This document shows, piece after piece, positions 12,817 through 22,659 of a stretch of 64,000 nt of DNA. Below the pieces are notes generated by a model. The model made no database searches. It was given only the letters and a program-made list of their open reading frames with translations, and was not told the origin of the DNA. Each line of letters begins with the position of its first letter. The first letter of the stretch is position 1. Source of the DNA: Yokenella regensburgei ATCC 49455 (GTDB lineage Bacteria; Pseudomonadota; Gammaproteobacteria; Enterobacterales; Enterobacteriaceae); assembly GCF_000735455.1 (NCBI RefSeq), contig NZ_JMPS01000038.1, positions 43,635 through 107,634 of the forward strand, read 5' to 3'. Made by a program: the position numbers and the translations under genes.

Positions 12817-13599
12817 TTAACGTTTAATTAACTCATCCTGACCGCTGACAGCATTAAACTCAACCCTTTCATTTATCGGGAGAAGCCCGCGCCAGCCAAA
12901 GTGTGACAGCGCCTGCATCCAGACGCTGTCGAACCCGGCGTGCAGCGTTAAAGGTTCGTGAGTAAAAGGATGGGTCAGGCTGAGGGAGCTCGCATGCAGC
13001 ATCAGGCGATGACAGCCGAAATGCTCGGCCGCACTGCGGTTCTGGCGCAGGTCACCGTGCTTGCTGTCGCCAATAATGGGGTGACGAAGGTGGCTAAGAT
13101 GGCGGCGCAGCTGATGTTTACGCCCGGTTTTCGGTTCCAGCTCGACAAGACCATAGCGGGTTGTCGGGTAGCGACCCGTAGCCACCGGCATTTCTACCGT
13201 TGCCAGGCCACGATAATGGGTGACCGCCGGTTGCGGATCTTTATTCTCACGGGCGAACTTATCGGCGATTTTATCGAGCTCTTCCACCAGCGGGTAGTCC
13301 AGCACCGCGTCGTCGGTCAGCCAGCCGCGTACGACCGCATGGTAGCGTTTCTGGATCTGATGTTGCTCGAACTGCTGCGACAAACGTCGTCCGGCCTCGC
13401 TCGACAACCCCATCAGCAGAACGCCCGAGGTAGGGCGATCGAGACGATGAGCGGTAAACACGTGCTGGCCAATCTGGTCACGCACGGTCTGCATGACCAC
13501 CACTTTTTCATCGCGATCGAGCCAGCTACGATGCACCAGCCAGCCCGACGGTTTGTTGACCGCTACCAGCCACTCGTCCTGATAGATAATTTCCAGCAT
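12817..13599 (-). CDS. truC: tRNA pseudouridine(65) synthase TruC
   Basis: TruC isomerises U65 to pseudouridine in tRNA-Ile and tRNA-Asp. The 260-residue protein belongs to the RluA family: the catalytic Asp lies in HRLDRPTSGVLLMGL near residue 55, and a later conserved GRKHQLRRHLSHL is the RluA-type C-terminal motif. The start overlaps the yqcC stop by one base, which implies translational coupling. The order yqcC-truC-yqcA is the E. coli one. Confidence 0.97.
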   Translation of the reverse strand: MLEIIYQDEWLVAVNKPSGWLVHRSWLDRDEKVVVMQTVRDQIGQHVFTAHRLDRPTSGVLLMGLSSEAGRRLSQQFEQHQIQKRYHAVVRGWLTDDAVLDYPLVEELDKIADKFARENKDPQPAVTHYRGLATVEMPVATGRYPTTRYGLVELEPKTGRKHQLRRHLSHLRHPIIGDSKHGDLRQNRSAAEHFGCHRLMLHASSLSLTHPFTHEPLTLHAGFDSVWMQALSHFGWRGLLPINERVEFNAVSGQDELIKR

Positions 13600-13928
13600 C
13601 AGGCGCTACCGTCCGGGAACAGCGCATCGAGCGCCACCAGCTCGGGCAGAATATGCTCACGCAGAGGGTGGCTGGCATCCAGCGCAATTTCGTAATACGG
13701 CGCTACCGCGAAACTCGTCGGTAGCGGCTGAGCGTTATCCAGCAGTTGATGCATACGTGGGATAAGTACCCACTGCAACCACTCAAGCGGCTCGAGGGTA
13801 TCCATGCAAAACGGCTGATCGCTCAAAAATGCGCTCTGCGCCGGTGCGGTTTCCTGCCAGTGCTGGTGCAGGCGCAGTACCGTTTCGATGGCGCGCAGTT
13901 GGGTGCGTACGTTGTCGTGAAGCGTCAT
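13599..13928 (-). CDS. yqcC: YqcC family protein
   Basis: A small cytosolic protein of 109 residues with the family pattern EPLEWLQWVLIPRMHQLL in the middle. It has no signal peptide, membrane segment or recognisable catalytic motif. The family (DUF446) has no established biochemical role that I know of. It is translationally coupled to truC, which points to a shared role with tRNA modification or simply co-inheritance. It starts about 57 bp downstream of the csrB terminator, so its own promoter must lie in that gap or within the csrB end. Confidence 0.93.
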   Translation of the reverse strand: MTLHDNVRTQLRAIETVLRLHQHWQETAPAQSAFLSDQPFCMDTLEPLEWLQWVLIPRMHQLLDNAQPLPTSFAVAPYYEIALDASHPLREHILPELVALDALFPDGSA

Positions 13929-13984
13929 GAGAACCTCGGAAGCATAAAATCTGGCGCGAAGAATAGCACTGGTGGAGGAAAAAC

Positions 13985-14018
13985 AAAAAAAGGGAGCACT
14001 GTTTACACAGTGCTCCCG
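13985..14018 (-). terminator. csrB intrinsic terminator
   Basis: A 10-bp stem GGGAGCACTG and CAGTGCTCCC with a short loop is followed on the minus strand by a run of T (seven A at 13985-13991 on the plus strand). Confidence 0.93.
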
Positions 14019-14354
14019 GTTCGTTTCGCAGCATTCCGGCTACTTTTGGTGCTCCCTGCTCATCCTTGACAACTTTTCCTGAGGGTCTCCTGACCCGTGT
14101 TCATCCGTAAACCAGTGCATCCTGCTTCGCACCACCCCGATGCGAAATTGCTAATCCCTGAGCAAATCCTTTGATCTTCCTGATCCACCGAACATCCCGA
14201 CCGGCTCTCGTTCTCCCTCCTGGAGGTGTCCTTTAACGCGTTCCTGCGTTGTCCACTTGCTTCATCCTAAAGCCTTTCCCTGCAGCACCGTCCTGGTGTG
14301 TTCCTGAAACGTCATCATCCTGATGTTCGTTTCTCTGTGCGACTTCCTGTCGAC
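13985..14354 (-). ncRNA. csrB: CsrB regulatory RNA
   Basis: CsrB sequesters the translational regulator CsrA. The 370-nt gene begins GTCGACAGGAAGTC (minus strand, from 14354), as E. coli CsrB does. It contains about two dozen GGA trinucleotides, many as CAGGATG or CAGGA in hairpin loops. It ends with AGCTGGAATGCTGCGAAACG, a strong hairpin (GGGAGCACTG and CAGTGCTCCC) and a T run. The position between yqcC and syd is the E. coli one. Small open frames crossing it are not genes. Confidence 0.97.
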
Positions 14355-14528
14355 GTACATAGAATCTCTTATTCCGTATCGTCTTACAAGCCCACTCCAG
14401 GACAAATACCCAGAGTCTATTTCATTCGAAAGTGAAAAGTTATTACCTTAACTTATTGAATTTGTTCGAATGAGTGCGTCAGACGTCCTACGCGGCTTAC
14501 CCTTGTCCAGGCGATCTCTCACAGTGCG

Positions 14529-14546
14529 TGTAAGAGATCTCTCACA
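14529..14546. promoter_or_regulatory. UvrY/GacA-type box upstream of csrB
   Basis: The near-palindrome TGTAAGAGATCTCTCACA fits the GacA/UvrY box TGTAAG-N6-CTTACA with one mismatch. Its centre is about 184 bp upstream of the csrB start, just after the syd stop codon. A second half-like CTCTCACA lies at 14516-14523. This is where phosphorylated UvrY, the partner of BarA, is expected to bind. Confidence 0.8.
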
Positions 14547-14565
14547 AGGTCTGTAGCAAACTGGA

Positions 14566-15111
14566 TTACAGAAGAGGCTCAAGTTGATTGAGAAAGCTCG
14601 CAAGAGAGGGAGCCAGCACCGTGCGATTGCGCGTTCCGAGGGTCTCTTTGATGACTTCGCCTGAGATATTACAGACCGAAATCACGTCCAGTTCGCTCGC
14701 CAGGGTGGCAATGAACAACGTCGGAGAGAGCTTCAGACGTTTTTGCGTTACCAGATGACCAATCAGATTTTCCTGTACCCGACGAAAGTCGTCCGGACTC
14801 CAGGTCTGTAGTAACGTCAGCGATTCGCCGGCAAACCGGGCATGCATATCGCCCGCGTACTGAGTGGTATAATAACTATGAATCGGCTGTTGTACCACAA
14901 TGTCCATTGCACGTTCAACCGCATTTAGGTTCTGCTCAAGATCAAAGGGTTGTGGCTGCCAGTACACTGCATCCTCAGTGCTGGAAATAATGCAGGGCGA
15001 CGGCACGCCGTGCAGATCTTCACTGAGCGGCCAGCTATCACGAGCCTGATGCCATGCCTCACAATAACGTTGGGTAAACGCCTGCAGCGCTTCTGCGGTC
15101 TGATTTGCCAC
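14566..15111 (-). CDS. syd: SecY-interacting protein Syd
   Basis: Syd is a peripheral inner-membrane protein that binds SecY and helps proofread SecY complexes. I place the start at the GTG at 15111-15109 (residues [12 protein letters not shown]), giving 181 residues, the E. coli length, with a purine-rich AAGAGAAGAGAGAA upstream. A longer frame reaching 15369 would overlap the divergent queF gene and has no family similarity. Conserved family stretches include [32 protein letters not shown] and [17 protein letters not shown]. The gene ends just before the UvrY box of csrB. Confidence 0.95.
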   Translation of the reverse strand: MANQTAEALQAFTQRYCEAWHQARDSWPLSEDLHGVPSPCIISSTEDAVYWQPQPFDLEQNLNAVERAMDIVVQQPIHSYYTTQYAGDMHARFAGESLTLLQTWSPDDFRRVQENLIGHLVTQKRLKLSPTLFIATLASELDVISVCNISGEVIKETLGTRNRTVLAPSLASFLNQLEPLL

Positions 15112-15179
15112 CGATTTCTCTCTTCTCTTTAGCCAGGGTACACTTGCGCGATAGTGTACCTGCTTTATAACGGTGAAAC

Positions 15180-16025
15180 ATGTCCTCTTACGAAAATCAT
15201 CAGGCGCTGTCGGGGCTGACGCTCGGCAAAGCCACCGACTACCGCGACATCTACGATGCCAGCCTGCTGCAGGGCGTGCCCCGTAGTCTGAACCGCGATC
15301 CGCTCGGTCTGCATGCCGATAGCCTGCCTTTTCACGGCGCGGATATCTGGACGCTCTACGAACTGTCATGGCTTAACGCTCGCGGCCTGCCGCAGGTGGC
15401 AGTCGGCCACGTTGAGCTTAGCGACAGAACGGTAAACCTCATTGAGTCAAAGAGCTTTAAGCTCTATCTCAACAGCTTCAACCAGACGCGTTTTGCAAGT
15501 CAGGAAGAGGTGCGAGACACTCTGGAGCGCGATCTCAGCGCCTGCGCACAGGGCAAGGTGAGCGTCGCGTTGTACCAGTTGGATGAAATTGAAGGGCAGC
15601 CGATAGCTCACTTCCACGGTACCTGCATCGATAATCAGGATATCGAAATCGATAACTACCAGTTCAGCACCGACTACCTGGAGAATGCCGCCAGCGGCAA
15701 AGTGGTGGAAGAGACGCTGGTCAGCCATCTTTTGAAATCAAACTGCCTGATTACCCACCAGCCTGACTGGGGGTCCGTGCAAGTTCAGTATCGCGGGCCG
15801 AAAATCGACCGTGAAAAGCTGCTGCGTTATCTGGTGTCGTTCCGCCACCATAACGAGTTTCACGAGCAGTGTGTCGAGCGCATTTTCAATGACATCCAGC
15901 GCTTGTGCCAGCCCGAGACCCTGAGCGTTTATGCACGCTACACGCGTCGCGGCGGTCTGGACATCAACCCGTGGCGCACCAATACCGACTTTGTTCCCGC
16001 CACCGGACGTCTCGTCCGTCAGTAA
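15180..16025 (+). CDS. queF: NADPH-dependent 7-cyano-7-deazaguanine reductase QueF
   Basis: QueF reduces the nitrile of preQ0 to the amine preQ1 on the route to queuosine in tRNA. The 281-residue protein is the long, two-domain type of gamma-proteobacteria. The substrate-binding motif [17 protein letters not shown] lies near residues 88-104, and the nucleophilic Cys lies in [15 protein letters not shown], near residue 190. It is divergent from syd with a 68-bp gap holding both promoters. A GC-rich inverted repeat follows the stop. Confidence 0.98.
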   Translation: MSSYENHQALSGLTLGKATDYRDIYDASLLQGVPRSLNRDPLGLHADSLPFHGADIWTLYELSWLNARGLPQVAVGHVELSDRTVNLIESKSFKLYLNSFNQTRFASQEEVRDTLERDLSACAQGKVSVALYQLDEIEGQPIAHFHGTCIDNQDIEIDNYQFSTDYLENAASGKVVEETLVSHLLKSNCLITHQPDWGSVQVQYRGPKIDREKLLRYLVSFRHHNEFHEQCVERIFNDIQRLCQPETLSVYARYTRRGGLDINPWRTNTDFVPATGRLVRQ

Positions 16026-16040
16026 TCAATTCTTACTCAA

Positions 16041-16062
16041 CAGGCGCGGAAATAGTCCGCGC
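16041..16062 (+). terminator. Hairpin after queF
   Basis: GCGCGGA and TCCGCGC form a stem around a short loop shortly after the queF stop. The following T content is low, so termination may be partial. Confidence 0.45.
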
Positions 16063-16140
16063 TTCCCCTTGTAGAAACAGATCCGGCAAGGCTATTGTAA
16101 TCCATAGGGAAAGACGATACTTGTCCCGTAAGGAGTTCAC

Positions 16141-17505
16141 TTGATTACACATATTAGCCCGCTTGGCTCTATGGATATGCTATCGCAGCTGGAAGTTGAC
16201 ATGCTAAAAAGCAACGCCAGCAGCGATTTGTATCAACTGTTTCGCAACTGCTCACTGGCTGTACTTAACTCCGGTAGTCTGACCGATAACAGTAAAGAGC
16301 TACTTTCTCGCTTCGAGAGTTTTGATATCAACGTGTTACGTCGTGAACGTGGCGTAAAACTGGAACTTATCAATCCGCCGGAAGAGGCATTTGTCGACGG
16401 ACGTATTATTCGCTCTTTGCAGGCCAACCTGTTCGCCGTACTGCGCGATATTTTGTTCGTTTACGGACAAATTCATAACACCGTTCGCTTCCCGAATCTG
16501 GATCTCGAGAGCTCCACCCATATCACTAACCTGGTATTCTCGATTCTGCGTAACGCCCGTGCGCTGCACGTTGGCGAGGCACCGAGCATGGTGGTGTGCT
16601 GGGGTGGCCACTCTATCAACGAAAATGAGTACCTTTACGCCCGCCGCGTCGGAACCCAACTGGGCCTGCGCGAGCTGAATATCTGCACCGGCTGTGGTCC
16701 TGGTGCGATGGAAGCGCCGATGAAAGGTGCCGCCGTCGGTCACGCGCAGCAACGATACAAAGAAGGTCGTTTCATTGGTATGACCGAACCTTCTATCATT
16801 GCCGCCGAGCCGCCTAACCCGCTGGTGAACGAACTCATCATCATGCCGGACATCGAAAAACGCCTTGAGGCGTTTGTACGTCTGGCTCACGGGATAATCA
16901 TCTTCCCGGGTGGGGTCGGAACCGCAGAAGAGTTGCTGTATCTGTTGGGTATTCTGATGAACCCAGCCAACAAAGACCAGGTACTGCCGCTCATCCTCAC
17001 CGGCCCGAAAGAAAGCGCCGACTACTTCCGCGTACTCGATGAATTTATCGTTCATACGCTGGGGGAAAGCGCGCGTCGCCACTATCGCATTATCATCGAC
17101 GATGCGGCAGAGGTTGCTCGCCAGATGAAGAAAGCCATGCCGCTGGTGAAAGAGAACCGCCGTGATACCGGTGATGCTTACAGCTTCAACTGGTCGATTC
17201 GTATTGCGCCGGACCTGCAACAGCCGTTTGAGCCGTCGCATGAGAATATGGCGAACCTGAAGCTCTACCCCGACCAGCCGGTGGAAGTGCTGGCCGCCGA
17301 CCTGCGCCGCGCCTTCTCTGGCATCGTGGCGGGGAACGTTAAACAGGTAGGCATTCAGGCGATTGAGAAGTATGGTCCGTACAAAATCCACGGTGACAGC
17401 GAAATGATGCGCCGCATGGACGATCTGCTGCAGGGATTTGTGGCTCAGCACCGCATGAAACTCCCGGGCTCTGCCTACATACCATGTTACGAGATTTGTT
17501 CCTGA
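16141..17505 (+). CDS. ppnN: Nucleotide 5'-monophosphate nucleosidase PpnN
   Basis: PpnN cleaves purine and pyrimidine monophosphates to base and ribose 5-phosphate and is activated by (p)ppGpp. The 454-residue sequence has the central LOG fold with [16 protein letters not shown] (~259-274) and the [15 protein letters not shown] loop, plus flanking helical extensions typical of the enterobacterial form. The start is a TTG, preceded by a strong AGGAG, giving the conserved N terminus (M)[13 protein letters not shown]. The gene is followed by a clear terminator, so it appears monocistronic. Confidence 0.98.
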   Translation: MITHISPLGSMDMLSQLEVDMLKSNASSDLYQLFRNCSLAVLNSGSLTDNSKELLSRFESFDINVLRRERGVKLELINPPEEAFVDGRIIRSLQANLFAVLRDILFVYGQIHNTVRFPNLDLESSTHITNLVFSILRNARALHVGEAPSMVVCWGGHSINENEYLYARRVGTQLGLRELNICTGCGPGAMEAPMKGAAVGHAQQRYKEGRFIGMTEPSIIAAEPPNPLVNELIIMPDIEKRLEAFVRLAHGIIIFPGGVGTAEELLYLLGILMNPANKDQVLPLILTGPKESADYFRVLDEFIVHTLGESARRHYRIIIDDAAEVARQMKKAMPLVKENRRDTGDAYSFNWSIRIAPDLQQPFEPSHENMANLKLYPDQPVEVLAADLRRAFSGIVAGNVKQVGIQAIEKYGPYKIHGDSEMMRRMDDLLQGFVAQHRMKLPGSAYIPCYEICS

Positions 17506-17515
17506 TAACACCCTC

Positions 17516-17545
17516 AGGGCGGCGAAAAAGCCGCCCTTCTCTTTT
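17516..17545 (+). terminator. ppnN intrinsic terminator
   Basis: AGGGCGGC and GCCGCCCT form an 8-bp stem with a GAAAAA loop, followed by TCTCTTTTC. Confidence 0.85.
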
Positions 17546-17951
17546 CTTACCTAAACTTTCCGAAACGACCAGTTATCATTCTGATAAAAGTTCTATTTAT
17601 CACTAAAAAGCGTGATAAACCGTCTAAAAACGCCACTTCCGTCACTTTTCCCAGTTTAAAAATCGCTTTGCCATCAAGGCACTACCTCTGTATATCCCGT
17701 TTCCAGCGACATTTGCGCCAATAAAATTCTATGTGTTTTTAATTTTTAGGTTGATGGTCTAAGAACAGACACATTGATAGTATAATATCGCAATTGAGAT
17801 CGCGATCACTGATACATTGACAACTTGAATGTATCTTTCCGCCCATTAATAGTGACAGGTGAAAACTACAAAAAAACCGTTGTTGAGCGGATTTTTAATC
17901 ATTGTTAGCAGTTTATTAAATAGATTCGATTGATTCCTCCAGGAGATACAG
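17546..17951 (+). promoter_or_regulatory. Upstream region of sdaC
   Basis: No gene is visible in this AT-rich 400-bp gap. It holds a TATAAT at 17781-17786 and, at 17795-17810, a CRP-like site TGAGA-N6-TCACT, consistent with catabolite control known for E. coli sdaC. A strong AGGAG ribosome site precedes the sdaC ATG. Exact promoter placement is not certain. Confidence 0.45.
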
Positions 17952-19241
17952 ATGGAAAACACTCAAACCAGCACCATTGCTTCGGTAGAAACCCGAAGCG
18001 CATGGCGTAAAACGGACACCATGTGGATGCTGGGCCTTTACGGCACTGCTATCGGCGCGGGCGTTCTGTTCCTGCCGATTAACGCCGGTGTAGGCGGTAT
18101 GATCCCGCTTATCATCATGGCAATCCTTGCTTTCCCGATGACGTTCTTCGCACACCGCGGCATGACCCGCTTCGTGCTTTCCGGTAAAAACCCGGGCGAA
18201 GACATCACTGAAGTAGTTGAAGAACACTTTGGCGTTGGCGCAGGTAAAATCATCACCCTGCTGTACTTCTTCGCTATCTACCCGATCCTGCTGGTTTACA
18301 GCGTGGCAATCACCAACACCGTAGACAGTTTCATCACCCACCAGCTGGGTATGACTGCTCCGCCGCGTGCTATCCTCTCCCTGATCCTTATCATCGGCAT
18401 GATGACCATCGTGCGCTTCGGTGAGAAAATGATCGTTAAGGCGATGAGCATCCTGGTGTTCCCGTTCGTTATCGCTCTGATGCTGCTGGCGCTGTACCTG
18501 ATCCCTGAGTGGAACGGTGCTGCACTGGAAACCCTGTCTTTCAGCAGCGCAGCATCTACCGGCAAAGGCCTGTGGCTGACCCTGTGGCTGGCTATCCCGG
18601 TGATGGTGTTCTCCTTCAACCACTCTCCGATCATCTCCTCCTTCGCGGTAGCGAAGCGTGAAGAGTACGGCGACGGTGCAGAGAAAAAATGTTCCAGCAT
18701 CCTGGCCCGCGCGCACATCATGATGGTTATTACCGTGATGTTCTTCGTGTTCAGCTGCGTACTGAGCCTCTCCCCGGCAGACCTGGCTGCGGCAAAAGAT
18801 CAGAACATCTCTATCCTGTCTTACCTGGCAAACCACTTTAACGCACCGTTGATTGCGTGGATGGCTCCTATCATTGCGATGATTGCTATCACCAAATCCT
18901 TCCTCGGCCACTATCTGGGCGCACGTGAAGGCTTCAACGGTATGGTTATCAAGTCTCTGCGCGGTAAAGGCAAGACCATTGAAATCAACAAACTGAACAA
19001 AATCACCGCGCTGTTCATGCTGGTGACGACCTGGGCAGTAGCGACCCTGAACCCAAGCATCCTGGGTATGATTGAAACCCTGGGCGGCCCGGTTATCGCG
19101 ATGATCCTGTTCCTGATGCCGATGTACGCGATTCAGAAAGTACCGGCAATGCGTAAATACAGCGGCCACATCAGCAACGCCTTCGTTGTTATCATGGGCC
19201 TCATCGCTATCTCCGCAATCTTCTACTCTCTGTTCAGCTAA
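17952..19241 (+). CDS. sdaC: Serine/proton symporter SdaC
   Basis: SdaC imports L-serine with protons. The 429-residue protein is almost entirely membrane helices (about eleven) and belongs to the HAAAP amino-acid permease family. The first helix follows [20 protein letters not shown], and the N-terminal ~20 residues are cytosolic. Codon use is strongly biased, as in highly expressed genes. It is followed 51 bp later by sdaB, with a GC-rich hairpin between, so import and degradation of serine are one unit with possible differential expression. Confidence 0.98.
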   Translation: MENTQTSTIASVETRSAWRKTDTMWMLGLYGTAIGAGVLFLPINAGVGGMIPLIIMAILAFPMTFFAHRGMTRFVLSGKNPGEDITEVVEEHFGVGAGKIITLLYFFAIYPILLVYSVAITNTVDSFITHQLGMTAPPRAILSLILIIGMMTIVRFGEKMIVKAMSILVFPFVIALMLLALYLIPEWNGAALETLSFSSAASTGKGLWLTLWLAIPVMVFSFNHSPIISSFAVAKREEYGDGAEKKCSSILARAHIMMVITVMFFVFSCVLSLSPADLAAAKDQNISILSYLANHFNAPLIAWMAPIIAMIAITKSFLGHYLGAREGFNGMVIKSLRGKGKTIEINKLNKITALFMLVTTWAVATLNPSILGMIETLGGPVIAMILFLMPMYAIQKVPAMRKYSGHISNAFVVIMGLIAISAIFYSLFS

Positions 19242-19247
19242 TCCCCC

Positions 19248-19275
19248 GCGCCGCCTTCAGGCGGCGCCAATCTTT
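19248..19275 (+). terminator. Intercistronic hairpin between sdaC and sdaB
   Basis: GCGCCGCC and GGCGGCGC form an 8-bp stem with a TTCA loop between the two genes, followed by CAATCTTTTC. It probably acts as a partial terminator or a stabiliser of the sdaC message. Confidence 0.6.
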
Positions 19276-19292
19276 TCAGGAATGGACGCATT

Positions 19293-20660
19293 ATGATCAG
19301 CGTATTCGATATTTTCAAAATCGGCATTGGTCCTTCCAGCTCCCACACCGTTGGGCCAATGAAAGCGGGCAAGCAATTCACGGACGACCTGATTGCACGC
19401 GGGATCCTCAATGATGTAACCCGCGTAGTCGTCGACGTGTACGGCTCGCTCTCCCTGACCGGTAAAGGTCACCACACCGATATCGCCATTATCATGGGCC
19501 TGGCGGGTAACCTGCCGGACACCGTCGATATCGATGCTATCCCGGGCTTTATTCAGGACGTGAACACTCACGGCCGACTGCTGCTGGCAAACGGTCAGCA
19601 CGAAGTCGAGTTCCCGGTTGACCACTGCATGAACTTCCACACCGACAACCTTTCTCTGCATGAGAACGGTATGCGCATCACTGCGCTTAGCGGTGAAAAA
19701 GTTGTTCACAGCAAAACCTATTACTCCATCGGCGGCGGCTTTATTGTCGACGAAGAACATTTTGGTCAGTCCAACAGCGCGCCGGTAGAAGTTCCTTACC
19801 CGTACAGCTCTGCGGCTGATCTGCAGCGCCACTGCCAGGAATCCGGACTGTCACTCTCCGGCCTGATGATGAAGAACGAGCTGGCGCTGCACAGCAAAGA
19901 AGAGCTGGAACAGCACTTCGCCAGCGTCTGGGAAGTCATGCACAGCGGTATCGAGCGTGGCATCACCACCGAAGGCGTGCTGCCGGGCAAGCTGCGCGTT
20001 CCGCGCCGTGCCGCCGCGCTGCGCCGCATGCTGGTAAGCCAGGACAAAACCACCAGCGATCCAATGGCGGTTGTTGACTGGATCAACATGTTTGCCCTCG
20101 CGGTAAACGAAGAGAACGCTGCCGGTGGCCGCGTAGTGACTGCACCGACTAACGGCGCCTGTGGCATCGTTCCGGCCGTGCTGGCGTACTACGACAAGTT
20201 CATCCGTGAAGTGAACGCCAACTCACTGGCACGCTACATGCTGGTGGCAAGCGCTATCGGTTCACTGTACAAAATGAACGCCTCTATCTCTGGCGCAGAA
20301 GTCGGCTGTCAGGGTGAAGTCGGTGTTGCCTGCTCCATGGCGGCGGCAGGCCTGGCTGAACTGCTGGGCGGTAGCCCGATGCAGGTGTGCATTGCCGCGG
20401 AAATCGGCATGGAACATAACCTGGGGCTGACCTGCGATCCGGTTGCCGGACAGGTACAGGTACCGTGCATCGAACGTAACGCCATTGCCGCAGTAAAAGC
20501 GGTCAACGCCGCACGTATGGCACTGCGCCGTACCAGCGAGCCGCGCGTATGTCTCGATAAAGTTATCGAAACCATGTACGAAACCGGGAAAGACATGAAC
20601 GCCAAATACCGCGAAACCTCACGCGGTGGTCTGGCGATGAAGATTGTCACCTGCGATTAA
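19293..20660 (+). CDS. sdaB: L-serine ammonia-lyase II
   Basis: SdaB deaminates L-serine to pyruvate and ammonia with a 4Fe-4S cluster. The 455-residue protein has the beta domain starting SVFDIFKIGIGPSSSHTVGP and the alpha domain with cluster-associated cysteines in PTNGACGIVPA, GCQGEVGVACSMAA and LTCDPVAGQVQVPCIERNA. All three conserved cysteine contexts are intact. It works with sdaC immediately upstream. A stem-loop terminator follows. Confidence 0.98.
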   Translation: MISVFDIFKIGIGPSSSHTVGPMKAGKQFTDDLIARGILNDVTRVVVDVYGSLSLTGKGHHTDIAIIMGLAGNLPDTVDIDAIPGFIQDVNTHGRLLLANGQHEVEFPVDHCMNFHTDNLSLHENGMRITALSGEKVVHSKTYYSIGGGFIVDEEHFGQSNSAPVEVPYPYSSAADLQRHCQESGLSLSGLMMKNELALHSKEELEQHFASVWEVMHSGIERGITTEGVLPGKLRVPRRAAALRRMLVSQDKTTSDPMAVVDWINMFALAVNEENAAGGRVVTAPTNGACGIVPAVLAYYDKFIREVNANSLARYMLVASAIGSLYKMNASISGAEVGCQGEVGVACSMAAAGLAELLGGSPMQVCIAAEIGMEHNLGLTCDPVAGQVQVPCIERNAIAAVKAVNAARMALRRTSEPRVCLDKVIETMYETGKDMNAKYRETSRGGLAMKIVTCD

Positions 20661-20668
20661 GCCCCCTC

Positions 20669-20700
20669 AGATGCCTCGTTTTGCGAGGCATCTTCCTGAT
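20669..20700 (+). terminator. sdaB terminator
   Basis: AGATGCCTCG and CGAGGCATCT form a perfect 10-bp stem with a TTTTG loop just after the sdaB stop. Confidence 0.8.
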
Positions 20701-20770
20701 TATCCGCACCTACATAGCCTCCTGCCGCTCGCGATGTTACCCTTAGCGCATCTGTTCAGGGAGGAAAACC

Positions 20771-21523
20771 ATGGCCGTCCATCTGCTTATCGTTGATGCA
20801 CTCAATCTGATCCGCCGCATACACGCGGTGCAGGGCTCTCCCTGTGCGGAGACCTGCCTGCATGCGCTGGAGCAACTCCTCGTCCACAGCCAGCCTACGC
20901 ATGCGGTAGCGGTATTTGATGACGAGGCCCGCAGCCACGGCTGGCGGCACCAGCTATTGCCGGATTACAAAGCCGGCCGCCCTCCCATGCCGGACACGCT
21001 GCATGATGAAATGCCGTCATTACGCGCCGCGTTTGAAGCACGCGGTATCCGTTGCTGGGCATCAGAAGGGGACGAAGCGGACGACCTGGCGGCAACGCTG
21101 GCGGTGAAAGTGGCGAAAGCCGGGCATCAGGCGACGATTGTGTCGACTGACAAAGGTTACTGCCAGCTACTCTCCCCCACCGTTCGCATTCGCGACTATT
21201 TCCAGAAGCGCTGGCTGGATGCACCGTTTATTGCCAGTGAGTTTGGCGTCAATCCGCAGCAGCTACCAGACTACTGGGGGCTTGCGGGCATCAGCAGTTC
21301 GAAGATCCCAGGCGTTGCCGGAATTGGCCCGAAGAGCGCTACCCAGCTTCTGAGCGAGTTTCCAACCCTGGAAGCACTGTATGAGAATCTGGAGGCGGTG
21401 CCGGAGAAATGGCGTAAAAAGCTGGTGGAGCATCGGGAGATGGCATTTATCTGCCGTCAGGTAGCGCAGCTGAAAACGGATTTAACGCTTGACGGGAATT
21501 TACAGCAGCTGCGGTTGAGCTGA
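20771..21523 (+). CDS. xni: Flap endonuclease Xni
   Basis: Xni (also called ExoIX) is a 250-residue homologue of the 5'-nuclease domain of DNA polymerase I. It has the metal-binding acidic segments [11 protein letters not shown] near the N terminus and [13 protein letters not shown] around residue 100, and a helix-3-turn-helix DNA-binding motif [11 protein letters not shown]. As in E. coli Xni it lacks part of the acidic cluster found in canonical flap nucleases, which fits its weak or flap-limited activity. GAGGAAAACC precedes the ATG. In E. coli the fuc genes follow; here rlmM is the convergent neighbour only 35 bp away. Confidence 0.96.
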   Translation: MAVHLLIVDALNLIRRIHAVQGSPCAETCLHALEQLLVHSQPTHAVAVFDDEARSHGWRHQLLPDYKAGRPPMPDTLHDEMPSLRAAFEARGIRCWASEGDEADDLAATLAVKVAKAGHQATIVSTDKGYCQLLSPTVRIRDYFQKRWLDAPFIASEFGVNPQQLPDYWGLAGISSSKIPGVAGIGPKSATQLLSEFPTLEALYENLEAVPEKWRKKLVEHREMAFICRQVAQLKTDLTLDGNLQQLRLS

Positions 21524-21524
21524 T

Positions 21525-21548
21525 TACCCTCTCCCAAAGGAGAGGGTA
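21525..21548. terminator. Hairpin between convergent xni and rlmM
   Basis: TACCCTCTCC and GGAGAGGGTA form a perfect 10-bp stem in the 35-bp gap between the two convergent stops. It probably ends transcription on both strands, although T runs are short. Confidence 0.7.
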
Positions 21549-21558
21549 AAGAGAGATA

Positions 21559-22659
21559 TCATCGCTCGTCGCGTCGACCACCCACCGCCGCCCACATGCG
21601 ACGCACATGCACCGTCACTTCTTCGCGGTCGTGGTACAGCTGGCGCGCCTGGATCTGCACGGCAATGTTATTCGCCTTCATCTGCTCCTCAATGTACGCC
21701 AGATTCTGCGAGACCTCTTCGTAACGCTTTTTCATCGGTAGCTTGAGGTTAAAGATGGTTTCACGACACCAGCCGTTCACCAGCCACTGCGCCATCAGCG
21801 CGGCTACCTTCGCCGGTTTCTCAACCATGTCGCACACCATCCACGAGATGTTGCTACGCGTCGGGCGATAGCGGAAACCATCTTCACGCAGCCAGGTCAC
21901 CTGCCCGGTATCCATCAGGCTTTGCGCCATCGGACCGTTATCGACAGAGGAGACCCACATATTGCGTTTTACCAGCTGATAGGTCCAGCCGCCCGGGCAG
22001 GCCCCGAGATCGACCGCATACATCCCGTTCGCCAGACGTTCATCCCACTCGTCAGCCGGAATAAAGACGTGAAACGCCTCTTCAAGCTTAAGCGTTGAAC
22101 GGCTTGGCGCATCAGATGGAAACTTGAGGCGCGGGATCCCCATATAGAACGGCGAATTGTTGGTCGTGAGGGAATAACCCACATAGCAACAGCCTGGCGC
22201 AATAAAGAACACATGCACCACCGGACGTTTCGGCGTTTCATAGTTGGTGAGGATCTTCGCTTCACGCAGTGCTGCGCGCAGCGGTACCGTGAACTTACGG
22301 CAGAACTTCATCAGCTCTTTGCTTTCGTTGGTATCCGCGACCTCAACGCGCAGGTCACCGCCCTTCTCCACCACGCCGGTCAGCATGCCGACGACCGGCG
22401 TTACGCGGTCTTCCGGCGGCAAATCACGCAGCAGTTCACCTGCCACAAACATCTGGCGGGCAAAAATCAGCGAACTGAACGGTAAATCGCGGATGATTTT
22501 CTCCGCGTCACCTTCCTGATAGCACTCAAAAATCACGTATCCCGCGTTTTCTTTCACACGGGCAAAACCGTACACCTCAAGGCGACCGGCCTTGTCGGTG
22601 ATTTCCGCTGCACACTCTTTCTCAAAGCCGGGGCGGCAATAGAGAACAACCTTATTCAT
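21559..22659 (-). CDS. rlmM: 23S rRNA (cytidine-2498-2'-O)-methyltransferase RlmM
   Basis: RlmM 2'-O-methylates C2498 of 23S rRNA. The start [15 protein letters not shown] (CAT at 22657-22659) gives 366 residues, the E. coli length. There is an N-terminal THUMP-like domain, then a Rossmann methyltransferase with the SAM loop [14 protein letters not shown] and an acidic [11 protein letters not shown] segment. The start overlaps the end of ygdD by eight bases, so the two are translationally coupled, and gcvA lies upstream on the same strand. Confidence 0.98.
   Translation of the reverse strand: MNKVVLYCRPGFEKECAAEITDKAGRLEVYGFARVKENAGYVIFECYQEGDAEKIIRDLPFSSLIFARQMFVAGELLRDLPPEDRVTPVVGMLTGVVEKGGDLRVEVADTNESKELMKFCRKFTVPLRAALREAKILTNYETPKRPVVHVFFIAPGCCYVGYSLTTNNSPFYMGIPRLKFPSDAPSRSTLKLEEAFHVFIPADEWDERLANGMYAVDLGACPGGWTYQLVKRNMWVSSVDNGPMAQSLMDTGQVTWLREDGFRYRPTRSNISWMVCDMVEKPAKVAALMAQWLVNGWCRETIFNLKLPMKKRYEEVSQNLAYIEEQMKANNIAVQIQARQLYHDREEVTVHVRRMWAAVGGRRDER

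Noticed and set aside
13746..14069. 107-codon frame over yqcC and the csrB end
   Set aside because: It lies across the csrB terminator and antisense to yqcC; explained by both.
14313..14552. Repeated TGTAAG/CTTACA words as a possible CRISPR-like array
   Set aside because: Only a few palindromic regulatory words are present, with no regular spacers; they fit UvrY control of csrB.
15112..15369. N-terminal extension of syd
   Set aside because: It would overlap queF and lacks similarity; the GTG at 15111 gives the family length.
16336..17511. 391-codon frame opposite ppnN
   Set aside because: Antisense shadow; rich in Arg and His as expected for the complement of a coding frame, with no domain.
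17916..19169. 417-codon frame opposite sdaC
   Set aside because: Long only because sdaC has strong codon bias; the product is a His/Gln/Asp-rich sequence without membrane or catalytic motifs.
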